From NCBI RefSeq assembly GCF_003054555.1, contig NZ_CP026304.1, positions 7,006,001 to 7,070,000 of the forward strand: 64,000 bases of DNA, written 5' to 3'. The DNA is from Streptomyces lunaelactis. Lineage in GTDB: Bacteria; Actinomycetota; Actinomycetes; Streptomycetales; Streptomycetaceae. Shown here one piece after another: positions 18,618 to 27,686 of this stretch. Under the pieces are notes generated by a model. The model was not told the origin of the DNA. It worked only from the letters and a program-made list of their open reading frames with translations, and did no database searches. The translations under genes and the position numbers were made by a program. The first letter of the stretch is position 1. The number at the start of each line of letters is the position of its first letter.

Positions 18618-19757
18618 GTGAAACACCCGCTCGCCCCGCTCTTCGACGGCCACGACGCCGTCCAGGCCGACATCGACAGCCGCCCCGCCGACACCACGGA
18701 CCACCTCTCCGAGGTCCGCCGCACGGTGGACACGTACCACCCCAGGCGGCTCACCCTCACGGTCACCGAGGTCATCACGGAGACCGCCACCACGAAGACC
18801 TTCCGACTGCGTCGCCCCGACGGAGCGGACCTGCCGCCCTTCCTGGCCGGCCAGTACGTGGGCGTGTTCGCGGACGGCACCAACCGCCCCTACGCCTTGT
18901 CCTCCAGCCCCGCACGCCTGGACCACTGGGACCTGACGATCCGCCGGGTCCCCGGCGGCCGGATCAGCAACCACCTGATCGACACCGTGACGCCGGGCGA
19001 CACCCTCACCACGACCGGCCCCATGGGCACCTTCCACCACAACCCGCTCTTCCACGGCGACGACGTCGTCTTCCTCGCCGGCGGCTCCGGCGTCGTCCCG
19101 GCGATGAGCATGATCCGCGACATCGTCGACCACGGACTCAACCGCCGCCTCCACCTCGTCTACGGCTCCCGCACCGACGACGACGTCATCTTCCGCGACG
19201 AACTCGACGCCCTCGCCGCAGACCACCACCCGAACATCTGCATCGACCACGTCATCGCCGAGCCCGGCCCCGGCTGGGCCGGCCCCACCGGTTTCCTGAC
19301 CTCGTCCCTCATCAAGACGCTCGCCGGACCGTTGAACGCCCGCACGGTCTACGTGTGCGGCCCGCAGGCCCTCTACCCGTACGCCCTCCAGCAGCTCCTC
19401 GACCTCGGACACCCCCGTCGTCGTATCCGCTTCGAGGCGAACGGCGCTCCCGCCGATCCCACCCGCCAGGCGCACTGGCCCGCCGACGCGGCCCCCGACG
19501 GTGAAGTCACCGTCACCGCCGCCGGACGCACCTTCCGCACCCGCAGGGACCGCCCGCTCCTGGACGCCCTGGAGGACGAGGGCATCCGTCCCGAGGCCGC
19601 CTGCCGCTCCGGCGAGTGCAGCCTGTGCCGCGTCCGCGTCCTCAAGGGCACTCTGCACACTGCCGAGGAGGCCAAGCTCCGCATGTCCGACGCCCGCTTC
19701 GGCTACACCCACTCCTGCGTCGCGTACCCGATCACCGATGTGGAGCTTGACGCGTAG
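18618..19757 (+). CDS. ferredoxin-NAD(P) reductase with C-terminal 2Fe-2S domain
   Basis: The protein has 379 residues. An FNR-type FAD domain contains RPYALSSSP, followed by the GTFHHNPLF region and the NAD-binding part (VVFLAGGSGVVPAMSMIRDI). At the end sits a plant-type ferredoxin domain with CRSGECSLC and the fourth Cys in HSCVAYP. It would pass electrons from NAD(P)H through FAD to the iron-sulfur cluster. The N-terminal ~40 residues before the FAD domain are not recognised. It lies 25 bases after the CrtI-like gene and is the likely electron supplier in this operon. The GTG start follows a CAGGGAGAACCC site. Confidence 0.9.
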   Translation: MKHPLAPLFDGHDAVQADIDSRPADTTDHLSEVRRTVDTYHPRRLTLTVTEVITETATTKTFRLRRPDGADLPPFLAGQYVGVFADGTNRPYALSSSPARLDHWDLTIRRVPGGRISNHLIDTVTPGDTLTTTGPMGTFHHNPLFHGDDVVFLAGGSGVVPAMSMIRDIVDHGLNRRLHLVYGSRTDDDVIFRDELDALAADHHPNICIDHVIAEPGPGWAGPTGFLTSSLIKTLAGPLNARTVYVCGPQALYPYALQQLLDLGHPRRRIRFEANGAPADPTRQAHWPADAAPDGEVTVTAAGRTFRTRRDRPLLDALEDEGIRPEAACRSGECSLCRVRVLKGTLHTAEEAKLRMSDARFGYTHSCVAYPITDVELDA

Positions 19758-19829
19758 ACCGCCGCTTCCTGCCCGGGGGCGGGCGGCTCGGGAACCCGCC
19801 CCCGATGCGGAACGACGCGTGAACACCGT

Positions 19830-20242
19830 CTGATCGATCTCAGCGAGGCCGGATCCGCACAGCGTGTGGGCCCGCGTCGGCCTGGTGCCGCAGGACTACA
19901 CCCGCTGGTCCATGGACTTGCGCGCCAACATCCACCTCGGCCAGCCCCGCACCGAAGACGACGCCCAACTGGTGGACGCGGCGAAGGCGGCCGGCGCGGA
20001 CAGCGTCATCGCGAAGGTCCCCCACGGCCTCGACACCCTGGTCGCCAGCTCGAACTGGGGCGGCACCGACCTGTCCGGCGGGCAGTGGCAGAGAATCGCG
20101 GTAGCCAGAGCGTTCTACAGGGAGGCTGCCATGCTGATGCTGGATGAGGCGACGTCCGCGATGGACCCGCGCGCCGAGCACCTGGTGATCCGCAGCTTCA
20201 AGGAGCTCGCCGCGAGCAAGGCCGCCGTGTTCGTCGGAGCGC
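19830..20242 (+). pseudogene. fragment of an ABC exporter ATPase
   Basis: The text runs from LIDLSEA through VWARVGLVPQDYTRW, the signature LSGGQWQRIAVARAFYR and Walker B MLMLDEATSAMDPRAEH to AAVFV, where similarity stops. This is the last third of a fused permease-ATPase exporter. One extra G in GCCGGATCCG (about 19850) shifts the frame. Walker A and the membrane domain are absent, and the H-loop is cut off. It is a remnant in the composite insertion. Confidence 0.8.
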
Positions 20243-20404
20243 GCGGATCTCACTGACCGGCCCCTGAACCTGGTCACACAGCTTGACCAGGTCAGAGGTC
20301 GAACGGCAGGACTCGGCCCGACGCAGCTGCTTCCTGGCGGCGAGCAGATGGAGCGTGGCCATCGCCAGCTCGTGCGACACATCGATCGCTGCATCTCCGC
20401 TGGC

Positions 20405-20795
20405 GTCGCGGTCCACCGCGCCCTCCGGCAGGTCCGCGTTCGCGTACACCGCCTTGCGCCAGTGCGGCGGCACCAGCTTCTCGTCGACCTCGCGCGGCAG
20501 CAGCGGCTTCTCCGACACCTTCCGCCGGGAGAGCGCCGGGAGCCGCTTCACCCCGGTCAGGATGCGCATCCCGCCGGTCGCCGCATCCAGCGCCTTCGGC
20601 TCGCCCAACAGAGACAGGAACGGCTTGACGGTGTTGTAGCGCAGCGCCAGCGCACCCCGCAACGCGGTCTCCGCCGTGCTGTCGTCCTCCGCCACCAGGC
20701 TCACCACCATGGCGGGCGCGCTGGAGAGCGCTGCCCGGGGCGCGACCTCCTCCAGCGCCCGCCACAGCGCCGCAACGTCCCCAAGGCCGTTTATG
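20405..20795 (-). pseudogene. Tn3-family transposase fragment
   Basis: On the minus strand the frame reads LGDVAALWRALEEVAPRAAL, ..., LRYNTVKPFLSLLGEPKALD, ..., PREVDEKLVPPHWRKAVYAN. This matches the central part of Tn3-type transposases. It is followed by unrelated helical sequence (DVSHELAMATLHLLAARKQL) up to about 20285. The catalytic DDE part is missing. Confidence 0.6.
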
Positions 20796-20915
20796 CAGGC
20801 ATGAGCTGCTTACTGTATCCGCCGGAACAGCAGGCCATTGAAGCTGTCGATCCGAGCGTTGTCGGGGAAGTACGGCTCTTAGAAGTCGAATGCCATCTGC
20901 GCGTTCAGGCGGAGG

Positions 20916-21535
20916 TCAGGTGAGGCACACGCGGTCAGGTGACTGTCCGGCGAGGTACTCGGAGCGTTCTTTCGCGGTGAGATCTCGGCCGACGGCCTGG
21001 CAGATCCTTCTGATTGCTGCGGTCTCGTCAGGCATGTCTGCATTCCACAGCCGCACCGTGCCGTCTTCGCTGGCGGTGGCGACGGTGTGGCCATCGGGGC
21101 TGAACGCCACCGAATACACGGTGCCTGTGTGGCCGGTGAGGATGGTGCGGGTGCGGCCGGTCTTGGTGTCCCACAGCCGCACCGTTCTGTCGTCGCCGGC
21201 GGTGGCGAGAGTGTGCCCGTCGGGGCTGAACGCCACCGAATACACGGTGTCCTTGTGGCCGGTGAGGCGGCGGTGGAGGGGGAGTTCTGCTGCCGCATAG
21301 AGGCTGGCGGTGGCTTCGTTGGTGGCTCTGGTCCGGTAGGCGTGGACGGCCAGTAGGGAAGCCAGGTCGGGGTTGGTGTCGATGAGCGCGTCGGACTGGG
21401 CGGCGAGTTGCTTGGACAGCCCCTGTTGCTGGGCGGCGAGTGCGGTTTCGCGTTGCCGGTAGGCCACTGAGGCGGCGGCCATGGCAAGGACGAGCAGGAT
21501 CGTGAGGGCTGTGGTGAAGGCGTGTCTTCTCCGAA
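20916..21535 (-). pseudogene. C-terminal remnant of an nSTAND/WD40 protein
   Basis: One transmembrane helix ([21 protein letters not shown]) is followed by a coiled linker ([20 protein letters not shown]), a segment of [17 protein letters not shown], and two WD repeats ([20 protein letters not shown] and [20 protein letters not shown]). The tail ([20 protein letters not shown]) is the natural end of the family. Intact members have an XRE or peptidase domain, an nSTAND NTPase and many more WD repeats, so the NTPase half and most propeller blades are lost. The frame is interrupted upstream at about 21535. Confidence 0.75.
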
Positions 21536-22337
21536 CAGGCGGCCTGGCTGGCGCCGTCGCGCTGGGCTATCGCCGCGGAGAGCGTGACACTCGATCTCGG
21601 ACAGCTGCTCGGTCCGATGGACAAAATGGCCACTGACCCTCTGTGGGATCACACGCTCAGTCAGTGGCTGACCGACACGGGCGTACTTCTCGGCACGTCG
21701 ATGGTCTGCTACGTGCTCACGATCCGATTCCTACGGCGCCAGGAGCCGGAGGTCGTGCGAGAAACGTGAGACAGCAATTAGTCCAGGGCTTTGCGGACCG
21801 CGGACAGGCGAGCAGCGACAGCGACGGAACGGTCAGCGTGAGCGGAACCAGCCCCTTGGCCACCCCCAGGATCGGCAGACAGTTGGCCGCCATCGGCAGG
21901 GTCGCCCGCAGCAGAACGATCAGACCCGAAACGTCGACGAGCGACGGAGCGGAGCCATCCACCGCGACGGGAGGCGCGGGCATGGCGACTCCAGGGGACG
22001 TTGTGCGGGAGCTGGCATGCCTTCCGCACTCGCGTACGTATCCGTGTTTCAGGGCTACGGATAGCTGATTGCCGGTGCGCTCTCTAGGGTCGCTGGGCAG
22101 GAAAGGCCGCCTGCCGAGTGTGTGGGTCGAGCGACGAAGTGCCCGTGCATGTGAGCCGTACGCGGAAGCCCTCAACGGGCCACATCTCGGCTCGGCGTGG
22201 GCATTGGTCATCCCTCGCCCGTGGCCAGTGGTCGTGACCGTGGCGGGCGGGCGGGCGCGATCGGGGTAACGGGGCTTCGGCCGCGATTTGACCATAGTGG
22301 CGTCAACCAATCACAGACAGAAGGAAGGGCTTTCGCG
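21536..22337. other. gene-poor stretch upstream of the protease
   Basis: No convincing complete gene is visible. A 50-residue frame from the ATG at 21617 (MDKMATDPLWDHTLSQWL) ends in a membrane-like segment (GVLLGTSMVCYVLTIRFL) and could be a broken gene's end. A minus-strand frame around 21780-21985 encodes a hydrophobic text (LIVLLRATLPMAANCLPILG) with no family I know. The DNA between looks like decayed coding sequence. Confidence 0.35.
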
Positions 22338-23387
22338 ATGGGCAAACACAGGAGGACTTCCGCCTTGGGCAGACACAGAAAACCTTCCGCGAAGGGCCGC
22401 CCAGGACTGGCATCCGCCACGGCGGGAGGGCTGCTGTATGGTGCGCTGTTCGTCTCCGGCGCGTCGGCAGTTGAACAACCTAGCGATGCACAGTCCACCA
22501 GCACGGAGGACATACAGCCGGGCACCACCGAGCAGCCGTCTGGGGATGCGGAGTCCGGAACAGAAGACTGGCAGCCCACCGAGGACTCTGAAGCCGCGCA
22601 GGTGAACGAGGTCGACGAGGAACCGGATTTCCAGATCACCGAAGGCACCGACACAGCCCAACCGGACCCGGCAGAACAGCCCGAAGAAGGGCAGTCCGGC
22701 GGAGAGGGGCAGCAGCCGTCTAGCGAAGTACCGCCCGGCACGGATGACCAGGAGCCAGTCGACGAAGCACAGCCCAGCACGGAGGACCTGACCCTCCCCC
22801 GCGGCGCCAAAATCATCCCAAGGGAGAACTTCGACAAGGAAATACAAGGATTCTGCACAGCCGGAATCCACGTCACCGATGGGCAGGACAACGGATTCCT
22901 GACCGCAGGACACTGCAAGACGGATGACGTCTGGGTTGATGAGGATCGCCGGGAGATCGGCAAGACCCAAAGGCTCGGAGACGGCGATACCGACTGGAGC
23001 TTTGTGGAAACCGATCGCGGACCCGGCCCCAAGGATCGATTCTCCGGGGTCGGCTTGCCCTATGTCGGTCGGGAGGTCTGCAAGTCCGGCGCGAAGACCG
23101 GAGAGCAAAGGTGCGGCAAGATCACCAAGACCGACGAGACGATCCCTTACGACGATGGAACCTCCGTGCGTGACCTCATCGTCACCGACATCGAGTCCCA
23201 CGGGGGAGACAGCGGCGGACCGCTCTACGACAAGAACCATCCCGAGATAGCCATTGGAACGCTCAGCGGTGGAAACGGCGACATGAAAGCGGCGAACGAG
23301 CCGTACCTGAGCTATTACGTTCCCGCCATCGACGTGATGGTAAAGGAAGGCTTCACCCTGCCGCGTGCTCCGGAAACCGGTCCGTGA
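22338..23387 (+). CDS. secreted trypsin-like serine protease (S1) with acidic pro-region
   Basis: The ATG at 22338 has GAAGGAAGGG upstream and gives 349 residues. A basic N-terminus (GKHRRTSALGRHRKPSAKGR) and hydrophobic GGLLYGALFVSGASA form a signal peptide. About 110 low-complexity residues follow, rich in Glu, Asp, Gln, Pro and Thr, with repeated STED-type blocks. The protease domain then has all catalytic motifs: His in FLTAGHCK, Asp in GDTDWSFVE and Ser in HGGDSGGPLY, with two probable disulfides (C...GHC and CKSGAKTGEQRC). It resembles the streptogrisin/alpha-lytic group but lacks their usual pro-domain. It stands alone within the composite insertion. Confidence 0.88.
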   Translation: MGKHRRTSALGRHRKPSAKGRPGLASATAGGLLYGALFVSGASAVEQPSDAQSTSTEDIQPGTTEQPSGDAESGTEDWQPTEDSEAAQVNEVDEEPDFQITEGTDTAQPDPAEQPEEGQSGGEGQQPSSEVPPGTDDQEPVDEAQPSTEDLTLPRGAKIIPRENFDKEIQGFCTAGIHVTDGQDNGFLTAGHCKTDDVWVDEDRREIGKTQRLGDGDTDWSFVETDRGPGPKDRFSGVGLPYVGREVCKSGAKTGEQRCGKITKTDETIPYDDGTSVRDLIVTDIESHGGDSGGPLYDKNHPEIAIGTLSGGNGDMKAANEPYLSYYVPAIDVMVKEGFTLPRAPETGP

Positions 23388-23639
23388 CCCTCTCGTGCCA
23401 GGGCTCTGCCGACGACGTGCGCACGCGTTCAGAACATACGTCTTCGGCAGAAGCTGCCACTGGTCAGCCGGGGTTCGGCAGTGCGGCGAGCCGGACCGGG
23501 GCGTCAGTGGTCATCGGTCCAGGGTCCGTGTGACGCGCTGCTTTCCATGCGGCGGCGAGGAACGATCGTGTCCCTTGTGGTGGTGTAGGGGATCAATCCT
23601 CGGTGGTTTTCTGGGAGTTGGTGAGTGCGCGGGTGGTGA

Positions 23640-23890
23640 GGTCGTGAGCGTCCTGCGCGACGTCGTCGGCGCGGAGGCGGCCAGCGAGCGCGGTTGCCCG
23701 GGCCCGTTCTCCGTCTTCGCGGCCGAGAGCGACCGGGTGGTACCGCGCGCGTCCGCGCAGGGCGCCTTCCCCGACTGCGCGGCCCTGCCCGGCGATCACT
23801 TCAGCGTCGTGCAGCCCCGCTCCCGCGAGGACACCGCGTATGTGACGCTGAGCCACCTGCTGCGGGAGGAGGTGAGCGGCAGTGATCCAC
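23640..23890 (+). pseudogene. C-terminal fragment of an alpha/beta-hydrolase
   Basis: The text GPFSVFAAESDRVVPRASAQ, then AFPDCAALPGDHFSVVQPRS and EDTAYVTLSHLL, is the C-terminal end of an alpha/beta-hydrolase, with the acid residue in ESDRVV and the catalytic His in GDHFSVV. The nucleophile elbow is missing and the frame runs out into unrelated sequence. The opposite strand also has coding-like bias near 23593-23700 (...LTTRALTNSQKTTED), so two decayed genes may overlap here. Confidence 0.45.
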
Positions 23891-24042
23891 CGGGCGTGCC
23901 GCCCGTGACGGTGCCGCGTGCTACGCATCGGCCGTGGGACACGCGTCGTCACCGTGTCGTTGCTCCGCGTAATCGAAAGCGGAGAGCCGGAGTGCAACGG
24001 TGCCACGCCGGACACTGCACGCCGTCGTGACCCCGCCGCGCT

Positions 24043-24076
24043 CGAACCCCCGCCGGAGCAAACCGGCGGGGGTTCG
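24043..24076. terminator. strong GC hairpin
   Basis: CGAACCCCCGCCG (24043-24055) pairs with CGGCGGGGGTTCG (24064-24076) across an 8-base loop. A 13-bp stem of this composition is a standard Streptomyces terminator. No intact gene now ends just upstream, so it belonged to a lost gene. Confidence 0.6.
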
Positions 24077-24199
24077 TCGTCTCACGCGCTCTCACACAGG
24101 TCTCACAAACTGTGCGGACTCCCCCGGACCGTTAGCCCTGACCTGGCACTAAGCACCTGCCCTGGAGCAGCTGGACGCCTCGGGACGCTCGCTACGACC

Positions 24200-24482
24200 T
24201 GTGCCATGTAGTACCGAGGGAGGGTCCCAAGATCAGGACCGGTGCGTCTTCTGGCCCGTCAAGGCGGTATTGCAGGGTCTCATCCGTCGTCTCACTCACC
24301 CGCTCACGCTCCCACATCTCACAATTTCTCACGGGAGGGGGTCGGGAGAGCTCGCCAGACCTCCCCATGTATCCGCCGCCGGACGAAGGTCCTCCACGTT
24401 CGGTTTCACATACCAGCGCTTCGTGGTCTTGACGTTGGTGTGCCCCGCCCACAGGGCAAGGAGGTGATCCGGCACCCCGTTG
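24200..24482 (-). repeat. copy of the integrase-tail/pcaL-head junction
   Basis: Read on the minus strand, this stretch matches 57857-58138 almost throughout, with roughly 15 differences and one inserted base. It contains the end of a tyrosine integrase (GVPDHLLALWAGHTNVKTTK, then RWYVKP) and the first ~30 codons of pcaL (ETLQYRLDGPEDAPVLILGP). It breaks off at ATGGCACA, exactly where similarity to the pcaL copy ends. The one-base insertion gives the integrase tail a different ending. Confidence 0.8.
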
Positions 24483-24485
24483 AGC

Positions 24486-24945
24486 GACGCGTACCGGTAT
24501 CCGACCGGCCTCGCCTCCGGGCAGCCGCTCCGCTCCGCCGCCTTCCGGTGGTTCCTGGTCGGCCAGTCGATCTCCATGGCTGGCAGCGCCATGGCGCCTG
24601 TCGCCCTGGCCTTCGGTGTCCTGGAGGTCACCGAAAGCGCGGCCTGGCTGTCCGCCGTCACCACTGCGGCGTTGGTCCCGATGGTCGCGACGCTTCTCCT
24701 CGGCGGCGGTATCGCCGACCACTACCGGCGCGACACCGTCCTGTTCCTTACCAGCCTGGGCGCCGGCCTCACCCAGGCCGGCGTCGCGTTCGTGCTCCTG
24801 GCTCATCAGCACCCGGTGTTCCTGCTGCCGCTGGCTGCCCTCAACGGCGTCTTTCAGGGCCTGACCAAGCCCGCGTTGCGCGGCATCGTCTCGAATCTGG
24901 CCGCGGGACGCGGCCTCCAGCAGGCTAGTTCCGTACTTCGCGAGT
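24486..24945 (+). pseudogene. N-terminal fragment of an MFS transporter
   Basis: The text PLRSAAFRWFLVGQSISMAG through HYRRDTVLFLTSLGAGLTQA to KPALRGIVSNLAAGRGLQQA is the first third of an MFS_3-type (EntS-like) exporter, with four membrane spans and the cytoplasmic HYRRD loop. Similarity ends near GLQQASSVL. The rest of the frame is unrelated and runs into a response-regulator remnant. No start codon with a binding site is visible. Confidence 0.75.
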
Positions 24946-25033
24946 CACCCGATCGTGAAGATCGATCGATCATGACCGCCCCTGCGGCGACCCGAATCGG
25001 TGACGTGCGAAGTACAAAGCTAGGGTGTGCGGC

Positions 25034-25706
25034 GTGCGAGTGCTGTTGGTCGAGGACGACGACAATCTGCGATTCGGGATCGCCGCCGCACTGCGTGCCC
25101 GCCGGACTCGCCGTCGACGCGGCCGCCGACCTGCCGCAGGCCGACGAGGCGCTGTTCGTCACCGCGTACGACTGCGCCGTCTTCGACCGGATGCTCCCGT
25201 CCGGGGACGCCGCCACCTACGTGGAGACGATGCGCCGGGGCGGCCGGGAGGTCCCGGTGCTCTTCCTCACCGCCCGCGACTCTGTCGCCGACCGGGTCGA
25301 GGGCTTCGCGAGCGGCGGTGACGACTACCTGATCAAGCCGTTCGCCGTCCCGGAGCTGGTCGCCCGGGTACGCAGTCTGTGCCGGCGCTCCGCGGTCGTC
25401 CGCCCGCCCGTCCATCAGGTCGGCGAGCTGGAGATCGACACCGCCCGCCGGCGCGTGCACCGCGCCGGTGTGCTGCTCACCCTGACGAGCCGGGAGTTCG
25501 CGGTCCTGGAAATGCTAGCCACACGCGCCGATCAGGCCGTTTCCCGCTCGGAGTTGCTGGAGAGCTGCTGGGACGAGATGGCCGAGCCACAGTCGAACGT
25601 CCTGGACGTCCTCATCTCCCAGCTCCGCCGCAAGCTGGGCGAGCCGCCGCTCATCCACACCGTCCGGGGCGTCGGCTACCGCCTCGCCGCGGACGGCTCT
25701 CCGTGA
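25034..25706 (+). pseudogene. OmpR-family response regulator with frameshift
   Basis: It starts VRVLLVEDDDNLRFGIAAAL at the GTG at 25034. After that the frame breaks near 25098, where CTGCGTGCCC carries one extra base. The other frame continues AGLAVDAAADLPQADEALFV with the phospho-Asp in CAVFDRMLPSGD, Lys in DDYLIKPF and a complete winged-helix (LTSREFAVLEMLATRADQAV, ending IHTVRGVGYRLA). The downstream kinase gene begins at an overlapping GTG (25703) but is cut after about 14 codons. One base repair would restore the regulator; the kinase is lost. Confidence 0.85.
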
Positions 25707-25929
25707 GCCGGCGGCGGGCGGCGGGTTCCGCGTTGCGGGCGTACTGCCGTACGGGCCTCAGGGGCCCCACGCGCGGGACCAGCAGTTGGGGTCCGGGCGG
25801 CCCGAGGAGACCCTCGTCGATGCGGGGGACAACTTTCGGGAGCAGAACGCCCGGGCACTGCTCGGCGACGGTGGAGCAGTCATCGACTGGTCCGGTCCGC
25901 CGCTGAGGCAGAAGGAATTCGACAACGTA

Positions 25930-26307
25930 ATGGGACACAAACACACGAAGGGCATTGCGATCGGGTGCGGCATCTCACTGTTGATCACAGTGGGACTTGT
26001 GGCGGCGGCTTTCGTGGGGCTCGCCATGCTGGTGGACGAGGCCCGCAAGGACCTGATCGAACCGTCGGTCTACAACTCGGTGAAGGCCGGCGACGCCGAG
26101 GCAGAGGTGCGGGACAAACTGCCGGACGGGGACTCGTTCTTCACCGAGGGCCTGGACGACAAGGGGTCCGGTAAGCCGACGGGCGCGGAGTGCCTCTCCC
26201 TCATGTCGACGGAGGACATGGACGACCAGGGCAGGGATCACGTCTTCCGCTTCTGTTTCAAGGACGGGAAGCTGATCGAGAAGCGGTCCTACTGGATTGT
26301 GACGTAG
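25930..26307 (+). CDS. small membrane-anchored protein, 125 aa
   Basis: From the ATG at 25930 (MGHKHTKGIAIGCGISLLIT) the protein has one N-terminal membrane helix (residues 8-33) and an outer domain with SVYNSVKAGDAEAEVRDKLP. That part recalls the SmpA/BamE-like or PepSY-type small folds that begin with a lipoprotein or membrane anchor, but similarity is only a general pattern. Two Cys (in GAECLS and FRFCFK) may pair. Upstream is GAAGGA at a long spacing. Function is unknown; the gene looks intact, unlike its neighbours. Confidence 0.65.
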   Translation: MGHKHTKGIAIGCGISLLITVGLVAAAFVGLAMLVDEARKDLIEPSVYNSVKAGDAEAEVRDKLPDGDSFFTEGLDDKGSGKPTGAECLSLMSTEDMDDQGRDHVFRFCFKDGKLIEKRSYWIVT

Positions 26308-26329
26308 TCGGCTTCCGCCAGCGGCCCGC

Positions 26330-27166
26330 GCAGGGCGCGTCACCGTCCTGCCGAGCGTGGAGTCGCACGTCTCGCCGAGCACGGTCAACCGGAAGCTCGC
26401 CGCGGTCTCCGCCTTCTATCAGCATCAGTCCCGGCACGGGGAGGATATCGGTGAGCTGCTGACCACCTGGCAGACCGGCGGGCGGGGCGGCTGGAAGCCG
26501 TTCCTGCACCACATCACCAAGGGCACGCCGCATGCCGGGCGGGCCATCGTGCTGAAGGCGCCGAAGAAACTGCCCCGGGTCCTGGCCGCTGGCGAGGTCC
26601 AGGCGATCCTGGACGCCTGCACCCGCCTGCGGGACCGGTTCCTGTTCGCCCTGCTCTACGACACCGGCATCCGGATCGGCGAGGCTCTGGGGCTGCGGCA
26701 CGAGGACATCGCCGCCGCGAAGTCGGAGGTCACCGTCGTTCCCCGGCTGAACGCCAACCGGGCCCGCAGCAAGTCCCAGCGGCGCCGGTCCATCCCCGTC
26801 AGCGCCTCGCTGATCCGCCTCTACGGCGACTACATGCACAGCGAGTACGGCGACCTCGACTCCGACTACGTGTTCGTGAACCTCTTCGCCGAACCGCGCG
26901 GCCAGGCTCTTTCCTACCCGGCGGTCTACGGCCTTGTGAAACGGATACGGCGCCGCACCGGACTCGACTTCGACCCGCACTGGTGCCGGCATTCGGCAGC
27001 CACCCGGATGCTCCGCGACGGCATCCCGATCGAGACCGTGTCCCTGCTGCTCGGGCACAGCTCGGTGACTGTGACGCTGTCGGTCTACGGCCACCTCACC
27101 GCCGCCGATGCCCGCAAGGCCATGGAAGCCGCAGGCTGGTTCACCGGGAACGAGGTGACCTGGTGA
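26330..27166 (+). pseudogene. tyrosine recombinase, N-terminally truncated
   Basis: The core-binding end (TVNRKLAAVSAFYQHQSRHG) and complete catalytic domain are present: Arg in YDTGIRIGEALGLR, His-x-x-Arg in HWCRHSAATRML, His in LLLGHSS and the nucleophile Tyr in LSVYGHLT. Readable similarity begins near 26330 (VTVLPSVESHVS), and roughly 60 N-terminal residues of the family are missing. It resembles the first of the paired recombinases of Tn554-like systems in actinomycetes. Its TGA overlaps the GTG of a second recombinase (27163), in the usual coupled arrangement. A GTG at 26357 could still give a shortened protein. Confidence 0.75.
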
Positions 27167-27600
27167 CCGGCGAACACGCCCAGCAGAACCATGGGTTGGG
27201 GACAACGGGGGCGCCCCGGGGGTTGCGGGAGAAGCTGCTGGCGGCGACCCGGCCCGAGTTCCGCGGTGACGAGATCGTCTTCCCCGTTGACGACCCGGTC
27301 TTCGGCTCCTCATCACTGTGCTAGGTGTCCAGCTGCCCGCGCGGCGCGCACTCCCGGGGGCTCTGCACGGCCCACCACACCCGCTGGATCTACATCGGGC
27401 GGCCCGACCTGGAACAGTTCACAGCGACCGCTGTCCCGATTGGGCATACAGAGCCCGGGGATACCTGCGCGGTCGCCGACTGCTCCTTCGCCACCTTCCA
27501 TCCTGCAGCTGCGTCCCAGGTAGCTGCACGGGAACAGGGGCGACTCCGGGTGGTCCGCCTCATCGATTTTGCCGGGCGCTCGACCCAACGCTATCTTTAT
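27163..27600 (+). pseudogene. second recombinase, N-terminal fragment with in-frame TAG
   Basis: The GTG at 27163 starts VTGEHAQQNHGLGTTGAPRG and reaches FGSSSLC, where an in-frame TAG (27321-27323) interrupts. The same frame continues SSCPRGAHSRGLCTAHHTRW, a zinc-ribbon-like C-x4-C-...-GLC-x2-HH pattern seen at the N-terminus of TnpB-type recombinases. It stops being recognisable by about 27590. The catalytic domain is absent. Confidence 0.6.
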
Positions 27601-27603
27601 AGT

Positions 27604-27629
27604 CAACAATGCACATAGGTGCGTAGTTG
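27604..27629. promoter_or_regulatory. imperfect palindrome in the SGNH gene promoter
   Basis: CAACAATGCAC (27604-27614), ATAG, and GTGCGTAGTTG (27619-27629) form an 11-bp dyad with two mismatches. A possible -10 box, TATAGT (27598-27603), directly precedes it, so a bound repressor would block the start site. The half TAGTCAAC also occurs near the padR palindrome at 16602-16609. Confidence 0.35.
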
Positions 27630-27686
27630 TCGATCAGTGGTCGGTGGCCACTGCCACCAGCAGCGTTGACGGAAGGCGGTCGGGCC

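Noticed and set aside
24480..25706. One 408-residue MFS-regulator fusion protein
   Set aside because: The junction text is not like either family, the MFS part lacks two thirds of its spans, and the regulator begins in another frame. It is a chance read-through of two remnants.
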